Below, piece by piece: positions 12,510-23,900 of a stretch of DNA of 64,000 bases. The stretch spans positions 27,964,001 to 28,028,000 of the forward strand of contig OX485806.1 of assembly GCA_950295325.1 (NCBI GenBank). The letters run 5' to 3'. Source of the stretch: Polytrichum commune. Lineage: Eukaryota > Streptophyta > Polytrichopsida > Polytrichales > Polytrichaceae. The notes under the pieces were generated by a model. The model made no database searches, was not told the origin of the DNA, and saw nothing but the letters and a program-made list of their open reading frames with translations. Each line of letters starts with the position of its first letter. Positions within the stretch are counted from its first letter, which is position 1. Both the position numbers and the translations under genes were made by a program.

Positions 12510-13680
12510 TTTTGGGTGGGAGTTTGGGTCGGCCGACCTAAACCCTGTGGCACCAGGGATTGAGGGCCATCCACACCTTGCCCGTGGGATAGGGTCGGGT
12601 TCCGGTCGACCGACTCAAACCTTGTACAATGATGGGTTGAGGGCCATTTAGAATTCCATCACGCTGTGGGGAAAATTTTGGGTCGACCGACCCAATCCTT
12701 GTCATGGTCAACTACAACCTCCGAAACTGGGGAAGGGGTTGGGTCGACCGACCCAATCTTTGACGGGGTTAATCCACCCACACTGGATAGGGGTTTGGGT
12801 CGGTCGACCCAAACTTTCACAGGCTAAATCCATCCACACTGGGAAGGGGTTTGGGTCGACCGACCCAAACTTTCACAGGGTAAACCCACCACACTCGGAA
12901 GGGGTTTGGGTCGGTCGACCCAAACTTTCACAGGGTAAGTCCACCCACACTGGGAAAGGGTTTGGGTCGGTCGACCCAAACTTTCACAGTGTAAATCCAC
13001 CCACACTGGGATGAGGTTTGGGTCGCTCGACCCAAACATTACATATGATGGGATAAGGTTCCTACTCTGTCCGTCCAAACCTTCTGAGTACCTTGGGTAA
13101 GGGCCATTAACAATTCGTTCACGATGTGCGAAAAAGTTTGGGTCGACCGACCCAAACCTTCTGAAAGGTTTTACGATAAACGCCCATAGTGGGGTAGGGG
13201 TTTGGGTCGACCGACCCAAATCTCAGAAGGGTCAGACTAGACCCCCCCCCCCCAACACTAGTGAAGGGGTTTGGGTCGACCGACCCAAACCTCACAAGGG
13301 TCAAACTAGACCCCCCCCCCCAAACACTAGTGAAGGGGTTTGGGTCGACCGACCCAAACCTCACAAGGGTCAGACTAGACCCCCCCCCCAACACTAGTGA
13401 AGGGGTTTGGGTCGATCGACCCAAACCTCACAAGGGTCAGGCTAGACCCCCCCCCCCCAACACTAGTGAAGGGGTTTGGGTCGACCGACCCAAACCTCAC
13501 AAGGGTGAGACTAGAACCCGCCCACACTAGTGGAGGGGTTTGGGTCGATCGACCCAAACCTCAGAATGGTCAGACTAGAACCCGCCCACACTAGTGGAGG
13601 GGTTTGGGTCGACCGACCCAAACCTCACAAGGGTCAGACTGAAACCCGCCAACACTAGTGTCGACCGACGTATAATACAG
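12510..13680. repeat. Minisatellite of palindrome TTTGGGTCG-N2-CGACCCAAA
   Basis: About 17 copies of a 20-bp near-palindrome (arms TTTGGGTCG / CGACCCAAA; centre AC, GT, AT or CT) separated by short spacers. From 12,790 to 13,020 the period is about 55 bp with a CACAGGGTAAATCCACCCAC-like spacer. From 13,200 to 13,640 it is about 63-69 bp with a CTCACAAGGGTCAGACTAGA spacer, poly-C and CACTAGTG. The first copies (12,520-12,740) are degenerate. It lies between the divergently oriented DUF7869-type gene and the ParB/methyltransferase-like gene. A short 12-bp repeat (CGTATAATGCGG-like, three copies) follows at 13,670-13,705. Confidence 0.95.
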
Positions 13681-13705
13681 CGTATAATGCGGCGTATAAT
13701 GCAGC

Positions 13706-14470
13706 GGATATTGAGAGGTGTGTGGAATTTCATCTCATTGCAAAGTTCACTGCGGACTTGCATGCTGTGAATAGGTCCTCATGAACAACAGCGTGAACGA
13801 ACCTCGAAGTACAGCTCCGACTAAGAGTTCTCTCTACGAATTCAGGAGTGGGAGAAGAGCAAAAAAGAACCAACTTTTGGGGGGTGCGCCCCTTTATACT
13901 ATCCACCTCCACTTGCCCGACTTCCTCATTGGATGCCTTTCCCGCCTTCTTATTTCAAACCTCCTGACAGAATTCCCCGTTTTCTGTTTATTATAGAAAA
14001 TGCGCATCTTTCAATGCCCCTCTCATACCCCAGCCGTCATATGTCTTAGTCTATGATATTTAATCTTTTTTTGGTTTTGTGTGTATATGACATACGACAT
14101 TGGGAGGAAGGGTGGCGGCCACATTAATTTTTTCAAGTGTCACAACGGTATATTTTAACCAATATGTATACCCAACCACAACTCCATTCAATGCTTTCAA
14201 GTGCAAACCTATTTAGGTGGGGTTGGGGCCATTTGGAGGTTGCAATTATGAGAGAGTTTCCAAGGCTTGAGGCCATTGTCATGATGAATAAAATTATTTA
14301 TTTGTCTCCCCTAAACCCTAAACCCTAGAACATTGCGGCTCTGTTATCTCGCATGGAAGTGTGGCAATGATAAACGTATGTGGACGTTGTTAAGGGGATA
14401 CTAACTAGCAATGTCGCTTTTTGGTTCAATCTTTTAATGTTATTTCAATCCATCCTCAAGTTCACTTCAA
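13706..14470. other. Intergenic, no recognised gene
   Basis: No supported gene. Short frames at 13,781-13,996 and 14,137-14,328 have no recognisable domain. It ends with a two-unit telomere-like motif at 14,320-14,337. Confidence 0.35.
14320..14337. repeat. Short interstitial telomere-like motif (CCCTAAA)
   Basis: CCTAAACCCTAAACCCTAG, two to three units of the plant telomere repeat. Common at plant promoters (telo-box) and interstitial sites. Confidence 0.7.
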
Positions 14471-15335
14471 GTTTACTAATGTGTGTGACCAAAACATCCA
14501 AAGTTGGACCCTAAACCCTTATAACATCCACAACATGAAATACGTATTGACAAAATACAAAACCAATTAGTATATCATGTTTAAACGTCCCAAATAACAT
14601 ATTAACATGATCAAGATTGTATTTACTATAACCTTCCTATTAGACTCTTCTTCATATTATGCAAACAATATCTGTTATATCTTTCTCCATTATCCAATAC
14701 ATGTGGAGGGAACAATGAATAAGAACATGATTGCGTGAATGGCTTCATTTGATGTTGTGCTTCTCTTATTTACTTTTGCATCACATTCCATATATTAAAT
14801 ACATCATGAACCATGGTTTATTGGCGACTATGTGATTCCCTAAAGTGAGCAAAACATCCAAAGTTGAACCCCTTACCCCTAATAACATCCACAACATTTC
14901 ATGTTATTTGAATAAACACAATACCATTCACTATATCACGTTTAAACGTCCGTAATAACAAATAAACATAATCAAGATCGTCTTTTCTATTACCTTCCAG
15001 TAAAAACCTATTCTCACCAGTAAGTCAATGTTATATGTTAATATTGGATAGATTAATATGTTATAAACCTAACTCCTAAACCCTAAACCCTAAACCCTAA
15101 ATACAAAAATTCGTAGTTGTTCACTGCTACCTCCACATACAAACAACATGAACTTTATCTTGCGCCATTATGTAATATACGTGGAGGGAACATTCAATAA
15201 CAACATGATTGCGTCAAAGGGCTTCATTTGATGTTGTGGTTCTCCGATTTACTTTTATATCACATTCGAAGTACATATATCACGATCCATGGTTTATTGG
15301 CGACTATGTGATTCATTCAAGTGAGTATGTAAGGG
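14470..15335. repeat. Diverged direct duplication, two units of about 380-480 bp
   Basis: Unit 1 (about 14,480-14,845) and unit 2 (about 14,846-15,330) share ordered blocks: AAAACATCCAAAGTTG, AACATCCACAACAT, GTTTAAACGTCC, ATCAAGAT, CCATTATGTAATA-like, AACATGATTGCGT, TTCATTTGATGTTGTG and CCATGGTTTATTGGCGACTA. Unit 2 contains extra sequence including the longer telomere-like run. Not coding. Confidence 0.75.
15075..15101. repeat. Interstitial telomere repeat, about four CCCTAAA units
   Basis: Uninterrupted CCTAAA plus three CCCTAAA units on the plus strand, inside unit 2 of the flanking duplication. Arabidopsis-type telomere sequence, consistent with a plant genome. Confidence 0.85.
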
Positions 15336-15761
15336 ATTTACTAAAAACTTGAGCATGTTAGCATTTCGACATAAGGATCATGCAATTCCAAACCCTGAGA
15401 AAATGCTCTTGGGGAAGGTATACATTTAGCAAACACATTCAAATATCCTAAATTTCCGAATTTCATGTTGGGGGACGGGGGTTATATTTTTTATTCATTG
15501 CATATTGTGTGAGTTCTTGGCATCATTGGTAAAGTCTAAATGTCAACGATTACATCGTTAAATGTCACGCAATTGTATTATTTTTCTAACTTGCTCAAAC
15601 AAAAGAGAAACCAATGATTTCAACTTGTTTGGGAAATTTAGGTTATGGTGTCATGTGAGTAGGGGTTAAGTCTTAGTTTTAGCATAACGTTGCGTTGTAA
15701 AAATGCATTAGTTGTATAAATGGTTTCATTTTGTAGAATACCGCATTTGATGTGCACCTTA

Positions 15762-16292
15762 TGGGGCATTCCCACTTGACATTAGTTAGAAGTAGTATTA
15801 GTCTAAATGCGGTTTTAGTTATCTAGGTTTCACACATATGGCTCTTTTTAGTGCCGAGCCTAGGTGGCAAATGATGTGGCATGGCTTAAAAGTGGAGGTT
15901 TTAAGCCTCAACCACCGACGCTCCCATCGGTACCTAAACATTAGGCAAGAATATAGGAATTTTAAAAGTGTCGCCTCCCACCCTTGTGATTGGTTGCTTT
16001 TTAGTCTTAGCTATGAGGGCACGAGGAGCTTCATTAACAAAAACCGATGGTAAGATAGGTGAGTAGTAAGGCATTTGGGGATGGGACAAAAACTACCCAA
16101 CATTCATTGCTTGGTAGATAAAACCATGAACATGTGTGAAAGCTACTTAACTAAAACCTACTTGAAAATCTCCGGAGCAAGTTCTTGTAGGTGCATCGGG
16201 ATAGTTGGATGCCTCCGCTATAACCGAGGGAGCTTTACCCGGTCTTTATAAAATAGTGAGGGTCTTAACTAAAGTCAAGTGGGAATGCCCCA
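15762..16292. mobile_element. Tourist/Harbinger-like MITE (531 bp), TTA duplication
   Basis: The left end TGGGGCATTCCCACTTGACA and the right end (16,265-16,292) are inverted repeats, about 27 of 28 bases matching. TTA flanks both sides (15,759-15,761 and 16,293-16,295). A 3-bp TTA duplication fits PIF/Harbinger MITEs. The internal frame at 15,838-16,053 is not transposase-like. It lies directly upstream of the presumed promoter of the ParB/methyltransferase-like gene. Confidence 0.8.
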
Positions 16293-16439
16293 TTAGGGTA
16301 CTCCAAAGTGTCTTGAAAATACTAATGCCCGCTAAGGGTTTACAGTTTGGCTTTAGGATTTAGGGTTCCCCGTAATCCTAATTCCGTTGGTGCCCTAATC
16401 CCGTTGGCACCCTATTCGTGCGGTTGGGGGCCAATTCCC

Positions 16440-17305
16440 GAGGCATACAAAACCCCAGCCGTCACAACTTTTCGCTCTTTCTCTCTCTCTCCGCGCCAAG
16501 CATTCGCTCCGTGCCTCTTGTGGAAGCGCCGCCTCTCCTGAAGCGCCGCTTTCGCGAAGCGCCGTGGCGATTCAGGGTGGCGATTTTCTTCTCTTCCCTC
16601 CCTTCTTGTTGCTTTGGCGCCTACTGATTCTTCTCCTTCCCTCCCTTCTCTTGCTGTAGAAGTTAGGAAGTGTTTGCAATAGAACAGAAACCTAAGGAGA
16701 GAGTTTTAGAGTGCGTGAGAGTTAGTAGAGTGATTGTTGTAGAGTGAAGTAAGTAGAAGATTGTTGAAGGGTTTTCCAACATTCTAAGCTTGCGGGTTTT
16801 GGAGGCTGTATTGTAGTTGGAGAGTTTGTGAGATTTAGGAGTTCTATAAGATAATTAGGAGGTGTTTGAGAGATACAAAAGTCATTTGAGAGAGTCAGTC
16901 ATTGTTTTGAGAGATTCACTTGTTCTTAGGGATTCAGAGGTTGTTTGAAACACTCAATTGTTGTTTGAGAGATACAAAAGTCATTTGAGAGAGTCAGTCA
17001 TTGTTTTGAGAGATTCACTTGTTCTTAGGGATTCAGAGGTTGTTTGAAACACTCAATTGTTGTTTGAGAGATATCTAAGTCATTTGAGAGAGTCAGTTAT
17101 TGTTTTGAGAGATTCACTTGTTCTTAGAGATTCAGAGGTTGTTTGAAGTATTGAATTGTTGTTTGAGAGATTCAAAAGAGATCTAGGAGTTGTATGAGAG
17201 ATTGTGGATTTGTGTGAGAGGTTACATTCAACTGTTTCTGTGTTATTGGAAGAAGAACACCTGTTCTAAAGCAACTGTTTACAACAACTGCTACATACAA
17301 CAAAG
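16440..17305 (+). promoter_or_regulatory. Presumed promoter and 5' leader of the ParB/MTase-like gene
   Basis: A CTCTTTCTCTCTCTCTCC pyrimidine tract at about 16,475-16,495 and GC-rich GCGCCG-containing sequence (16,520-16,570) precede a transcribed-looking, ORF-poor stretch ending in CAACAAAG|GTATTT at 17,305, a good splice donor. The matching acceptor TTTTCTTACAG lies immediately before the ATG at 17,939. This implies a non-coding first exon, part of which is the 99-bp tandem repeat. The transcription start was not identified. Confidence 0.45.
16864..17185. repeat. 99-bp tandem repeat, three units plus a partial fourth
   Basis: Units begin with GTTTGAGAGAT at 16,864, 16,963, 17,062 and 17,161, exactly 99 bp apart; the first two are almost identical. 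Each unit contains smaller GAGAGATTC-type subrepeats. It lies in the presumed 5' UTR exon of the downstream gene. Confidence 0.9.
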
Positions 17306-17938
17306 GTATTTTCTTTTATTATATGCAATAAGTGTTTGTCAATTGAAGGTATTGTAGCATACACAACGCATAAGCATTGTATATGCTACGTGCCAACTTT
17401 TAAAAATTACATTAAAATAGGAAAGTTTGGGGAGACGACCCAAACACGGCCACAGGTTTGGGTCGGTCGACCCAAACACAGCCTCTTGTTTGGGTCGACC
17501 GACCCAAACATAGTCTCTTGTTTGGGTCGACCGACCCAAACACAAAACAAAGCATCATGTTTGGGCCGAACGACCCAAACACAGCCTCTTGTTTGGGTCG
17601 ACCGACCCAAACACAAAACAAAGCATCATGTTTGGGCCGAACGACCCAAACAACGTCTTCTAATTATAAACTCATAAAGAAATCCATGATTTTTGCATCA
17701 ATATAAAATTCACATCCACTAAAAAATAATAATCAAGGAATGTATCAAGGAAAAGTATCAAGTAATCCTGCATGTCACAAACAATATAAAATGCAAATCC
17801 ACCCAATAATCAAAACATTCTTATTATCAATACAAATGATGCTGAAATATATAAATATACAATCCACCTAAACCTATTCATGTCATAGATGTTTGGGTCG
17901 AACGACCGAAACTAACATTGCACATTATTTTCTTACAG
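17306..17938 (+). other. Presumed 5' UTR intron carrying a palindrome array
   Basis: GTATTT donor at 17,306 and TTTTCTTACAG acceptor ending at 17,938. Between 17,435 and 17,660 it holds about seven copies of the GTTTGGGTCG-N2-CGACCCAAAC palindrome, some with GCCGAACG centres, at 31-43 bp spacing with ACAGCCTCTT / ACAAAACAAAGCATCAT spacers. One more degenerate copy is at 17,890-17,911. Confidence 0.6.
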
Positions 17939-20900
17939 ATGGCTCCAAAGAAAAGACCCGGCGAAAGGTGGTTCATGCCTGCGCCGGACATGTTGTGGCA
18001 GGAGCACGAAACCCCGCAGGATGACTCCTATTCCCCTAAGGACGGGCTTGTCCTCGCGTGGTCTATACAAGTGGTTAAGGGTTCGCAATACAAAATGATT
18101 TTTGTTGTGAAGGTTGGGACCGTGGAGAAGCACACATGGGCTACTCTTACGGGGTGGGAGGTGGCATCGGTTCAGTCTCTTGGAGACTACGTGGATGTCA
18201 TCCTCGAGAACAACGCTGTCCAGAACGCGCATATGTTTATGCACCAGTTCTCCGAACCCTTTGACGCTATCTATGCAAAAGAAACATGTGTAGAACCAGA
18301 CGTCATCAAACCGGAGTCCATATTCATCGATAACAGTACATCGAACACAAAGGTGTCGAGCAGATTCACGAAACTAAAGCATGCAATCAGCGTGCTCAAC
18401 AAAGCCCTGCAGAGCAAAACCAAGTCTCAGCAACCCGTGAGGCGGAAAGCAACCACAGAGGAAGGAGCAGGGTCGTCAAGACCTCAATCGGTGAGGAAGC
18501 CGCGACCAGTACCGGCTGACTCGCGGAGGACCACTCCCTCCCAAACACCTGCGGATAGCGAGACGCCTACACCTTCTGGGAGCCGTCAAACAACTCCATC
18601 CAAGAGGGGGAGAGAGTCATCTGTGATGACTGACGAGCCAGTCTCACCGGAGTTGCGCATGCCGAAGCCCGGCGAAGAGGTGGATGCAGGGGAGCTGCAG
18701 AAAATCATGAACAATTTCACGACGAAATGCTCCCACTGTTTTTTCATGGGCAAGGATTTTAAGTTCGACGTGAACATCAGCCAGTGCCATCTAGCGCCAC
18801 CGGAGAAGTGTGTCCGGGCAAAGGAGGACGCCTACGTTGACTGGATAATCGCGCAGATCGTTTGCGAGCAGTTTAAAGACGATAGGCAAACGATAGTAGT
18901 GATGCCACAGGGTCTCAAGAAAATGCCTACACTTGAAATGTGGCCCACAATTCAGAAGGGCGATTTTTGGCTCATAGACGGCCAGCACAGCGTGGAGGCA
19001 TCCAAGAAAATCCAACTCATGAATGAGTGGGATGATCCGAACAATCAGAAGGAAAAGCTGAAGGTTTGGAAGGCACTAGTGGTGTGGTCTGACGACGAGA
19101 CCAAGCTCAGCGACATCTCCCGGTACTTCAATATGGGAAATAAGAAGAGGGCCTACCAAGCTTCCTGGATAAGGAATATCATGGCCTCGCGGGAGGTGTG
19201 GGAGTTCTATGGTAGGCCTCCCAAGGAGAGGGAGAATGCGAAGGACAAGAATCCCAAATGGGAGGTGAGTATTGTTTAGGTCGACCGACCCAAACTCCTG
19301 ATGCAGCCTTGTTTATTTAGTTTGGGTCGACCGACCCAAACTCCTGATGCAGCCTTGTTTATTTAGTTTGGGTCGACCGACCCAAACTCCTGATGCAGCT
19401 AGTTTATTTAGTTTGGGTCGACCGACCCAAACTCCTGATGCAGCTAGTTTATTTAGTTTGGGTCGATCGACCCAAACTGTTGTTGCAGATGTTGGTCATG
19501 ATATGGGTTGGAAATCACATGTACATATCTAACACGCATTCAAATGTTCTGTTTTGTGGACGTGCAGGATTTCAAATACCAAATGATCAAAAAATTCTCC
19601 TCCATTGATAATTCGAGCCACAAGCAGAAGAAATACAACGACCTTAAGGGGGAGATTTACTTGATTACAGCATCTGACTCAGTTTGGAGGAAGTGGAAAA
19701 CCGTGTTTGAAAAGCACGAGACGGGGGATTTGATCGACCCCGACACTGGCATTTTCTTCAGCCAAACCTCGCGCTTCAAGCAGATGAAGCCTCTCGTGAG
19801 AGAGTTCTTTAGAACTCTTCAAGGGCTGTCAGAGACGGAGGTGGAGAAGGCGGCATCTCACATCCTGCACGTGGCACCCACGGCGAAGAGGTGTTGGGTG
19901 CACCCGAAGATTGTCTTCCAAAAGCCCAAATCCTTCGTTCCTTCATGCTACACCATGAAGGAATGGACGGATAACAGGAAAAAGAAGACGACTATCGTGC
20001 AGGAGCTGCATAAACTAGTGCCAGAGAGGAATATTGTCGTGGACGGCGAGGTCCATGAGGCTAACTGGAGAGCATTCAAAGCTGAATATAAGTTCACCAG
20101 TGCCTCCATGGCGGCTCTAATAAGGGAAGCGGGGGACGACTTCTTGCGGGCCAAGATGGTGAAGGGTGGGAAGAACCGGGCGCTTCCGGATCACACAGCG
20201 CGTGCGTTCTCGAACTTCATCAAGGAGAAGAAGATTGTCCAGTTTGAAGGGGAAGCGTACTTCAACCTTGTCACCGCCGACCCGTTGAAAATTCAGGGCT
20301 GGCCAGGTCAAGACGCCAGAATGGCGATAAGGACGAAAGCAAGGGACCGCTTTCCTTTTGGGATGATTGATTTCAGGAATATTCCTGGAAGCTCATTTGA
20401 GGGCACGATGAGCACCCTCTTCTATGACCCCTTCCTATCTAAGTTCGTCGATTATGCAAGCCCTAAGTTCAGGGAGGTAGATATCTGGCTTTGGATAGTC
20501 GAGGATAGGAGGGCGGAGCAGGTGTACGAGCTTGTCCGGAAACTGCAGCCGGAGTATGCAGTCTCCAAGTCTCACTACATCGCCGCACCGGCGGAGGGAG
20601 CTTACACGACGTTGAGGGACAAGAAGACCAAGTTCGTCAACGTCTTGTGTTTGTACTTCGTGTACAAAGCGGAGTTGCTGAAGGTGCCGAACCACCCTAT
20701 ATCCCGGATGGACAAACTCTTCCAAGTTCCAGAAGGGTTGGGTGTCAACAAGTGCCTTTACGACGAGGCTAAATACGCGAACTATCCTTTAGATGAGCTG
20801 CGGATGGAATTTTACGTGAGAATGATGAGGACGCTGACGAGGAGAGGGGATTGCATCTTCAACGTCTTCGGAGGCTCTAAACCTATCTATGCTGCCATGG

Positions 20901-23900
20901 TAAGCGACTTTCTATAACTCGTGCGCAGTTTGGGTCGATCGACCCAAACTAGGCTCTGTGTTGGTTTGGGTCGATCGACCCAAACTAGGCTCTTTGTTGG
21001 TTTGGGTCGATCGACCCAAACTAGTCTCTTTGTTGGTTTGGGTCGATCGACCCAAACTAGGCTCTTTGTTGGTTTGGGTCGATCGACCCAAACTACACAT
21101 TGTACTTGGTCTTGTTTATGTCCCTCGCCTAATTCTAATGTCTATATAACTTGGATTGTGTAGATGTCGGGGCTGAGTATATACTCCTACATAGAGGATG
21201 GCGATCTGCCATTTTACAGGACGCAGAGATCGTTGGCGAAGAAGATGGACATCCTCGATTGGATCCCGGGTAGCTACGTCGACGAGGTTGTTCAGGGGGG
21301 CGAAAACCCTCTTGATAGGGTGAGGCGGATCAACCCGGAAGAAATGGCCATGAGGGCCACAACCCAAGAACCCGAACCTCTTGTCGGGTTGCATCCGGGC
21401 AATCCGTCCCGCACAGAAGGTGGCGATGTCGAGGAGGAGGAGGAAGAAGAGGAGCACGAGGAGGCGGAGAAGGAAGGCGACGTGGAGGAAGGGGCAACGG
21501 GCTTCACGCAAGAATCCGAAGCCCCTCAACGGAAGAAGGCGATGCGGGCGGCAACCCCGCAGAGTAAGCTCGTGCCCGTCCTGACGGTGGACGATGCACG
21601 GGACATGTACTCCAGGGACGCGACCGCCACGTTCAGGGAGAGGAGGAAGATGAAGGGGAAGAAGCTGTATGGCGACTACTCCGTGGAGGAGACCATTGCC
21701 ATAAGCAGCGAGGACGACGATGACATTGAGCTCGCCAAACGGCTAAGATCAGATCCCCCGTCCCCGACAGCGTTCGCTGGCATGGTTAGGGTGAAGCCCG
21801 AGGTCCTGACTGTGGAGGAGGCGAACGAGAAGATGAGGAGGGACGAGGAGCAGCGAGTCCGCCTGCAGAAGGCTGCCGCGGAAGAACCCTCAATGCGGAA
21901 CGAGGTAGCAGAGCTAAGGGCTCTCCTGTTGGAGCAGGAACGACAGAGGGCGATGGCCCAACCTCCGTCCCACGCCGAATTGATATCACAAGTGATACAA
22001 GGAATGTGGGCGCAAGGTTTGGTGGTGGCTCCCTCCAGCTCCTTCCCGCACTTGCCCCCCGGCTTCCCTCCGCAGAGCATCCCTCAGCAGCCTGTGCCGC
22101 AATCGTCTTTCAGCTTCCAGCACTTGATTCGGCCCCACCAAGTTCCGTACGCGCCGGTCCAGCAAGTGGATGACCCCAACATCTGGCGCGTCTCTGGAGC
22201 CTCCTCCCCTTTGGGCCCTCCACCACTTCGGCCCCCGATAGTCATGGCGCCCCCTCACCAATCGGACGACCCCAGGATGTTTGGGTCGACCGACCCAAAC
22301 CCACCATCCACTGGAGTGTCCGAAGGGCCCTCTCCAGATGCAGGACAGTTTGGGTCGCCCGACCCAAACCCCGTTGCAGCGCAGTCCTCCCTTGACCAAC
22401 ATGGGTGTCAACTAGACACGGCCATGCTAGATGTTGAAGGCTTGCAAGGGCCTGGTGATACCTCTACTCCTAACCAAATCGATGAACCCATGCATGATGC
22501 ACATGCGGAGATTGGTTTAGGACAAGGGCCTGATGCCGATCGTTTGCAGGAGAAGGTTCCTGACGTCGTCGGAGAAGGCGGTGGCGAGAGAGGCGGGGCA
22601 GCGGGGACGGTGGAGGCTTCCACATCGTCGAGACATGACCAGGGCGAGGTAATACACTGAGCCCTCCCCAGTTTGGGTCGACCGACCCAAACTTGCTGGG
22701 TCATTGTCTTGTTGGCGTGGTCGTGTCCCCCTTGCTAGGAGGAAATGCACACCCCCTGCCCCCCATGCTCTACACTTGCTCCCCCCCCCCCCCAACGTGC
22801 CCCCCCGCGATCCCCTTCGTCTCACCTGCACTCGACTATGCTCGACCTTGGCGGCGCGCAACCAATTTTGTAGATGTAGAATTAGGATAGTGTGAATGCC
22901 CTCGTTCACCGCGGTCCCCCCCCCCCCAATCAAATTGTACATAGAGATTTGTAAAAATAAAATTATTATTTTTGGCGCCCATATGTTTGCATCCATGTCC
23001 CAATGTATGTTGTTCCCCTTGTATGTTTTTGTTGCCACCAATGGTCCAATTCTTCTTGTGTTTGCACAAAATTTCCGTTCTGCTTGAGATGGACATAGCA
23101 TAACATAGTCCTCGTCCGCCTTCTCTCGCTCGTCGCCGCAGGGTTCGGAGCATAGCGTCGCAGCTCCCCACCGATCCTCTCCGAGGAGTGTGGAGGACAG
23201 CGCGGTGGTCCCCCCGATTTTGCCCTCGCCACCTTCGCCTCCCAAGACCCGGTTCCTGGTGCTAGACCTCAACGGGGTCCTTGTCCAGTGCGTGCATTGT
23301 CCGAGGGTCCCCACGGTGCCTTTCTGCAAGCCCGAGGACGCCAACTACGATGGTCCCCCCGCGTACATCAAAAGCAAGCTAGTGTACCTCCGCCCGTGGC
23401 TTCGGCGCTTCCTGCAGGTCGCCCTATCCAAATGGTGGGTGATCGTGTGGAGCTCCATGAAGTCCGAGAACACCCAGGCCGTCGTGGAGTTCATCTTCAA
23501 GGGACTCCAACCCCCGTGCTTGGTCCTAGGACAGGACTCTTGTAGAACGTTATACACCCCCGAGGGCAGGGTTGTGAAAAAGCCCAACAACCCCGCCGTA
23601 AACCAATTTCTTAAGGTCTTGAAGCCAGTCGTATGGGACCAGCGTCCGACCATGGTCGGCTGTCCCTACGACGTTCGCCCCACCCGTGACAACACGTTGA
23701 TGGTGGACGACAGCGCTTCCAAGAACATTTTGAACCCGACCTCGAACTTCATAGTTTGCCCCACGTGGACGGTCGAGAAGGTCCGAGACCGCTTTTTGTT
23801 AGACCTACTTAAGTACATTCAAACGCTCGTGGGGAGCGGACTACCCGTGCCCCGGTTCCTTAGTTGTAATCCGATAGGCGAAAGATACATGGATCCGAAG

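Noticed and set aside
12739-13594. Open frames reading GFGSTDPNL / VGRSTQTPS repeats on both strands
   Set aside because: They are translations of the palindrome minisatellite. All frames stay open because the repeat lacks stops; no start context or domain.
12510-13680. CRISPR-like look of regularly spaced palindromic repeats
   Set aside because: The spacers are nearly identical to each other, spacing varies, and the genome is eukaryotic with introns. It is a minisatellite.
14320-15101. Chromosome end
   Set aside because: Only 2-4 telomere units embedded in diverged duplicated DNA; interstitial motif.
17339-17706. Overlapping plus and minus frames of 60-113 codons
   Set aside because: Translations of the palindrome array in the presumed 5' UTR intron.
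21116-22411. Long minus-strand frames opposite exon 3 of the ParB/MTase-like gene
   Set aside because: Antisense shadows of a GC-rich exon; no splice signals or domains on the minus strand.
17939-22648. Bacterial contamination carrying a ParB/methyltransferase gene
   Set aside because: The frame is split by GT-AG introns with consistent phase and the flanks are plant-type DNA.
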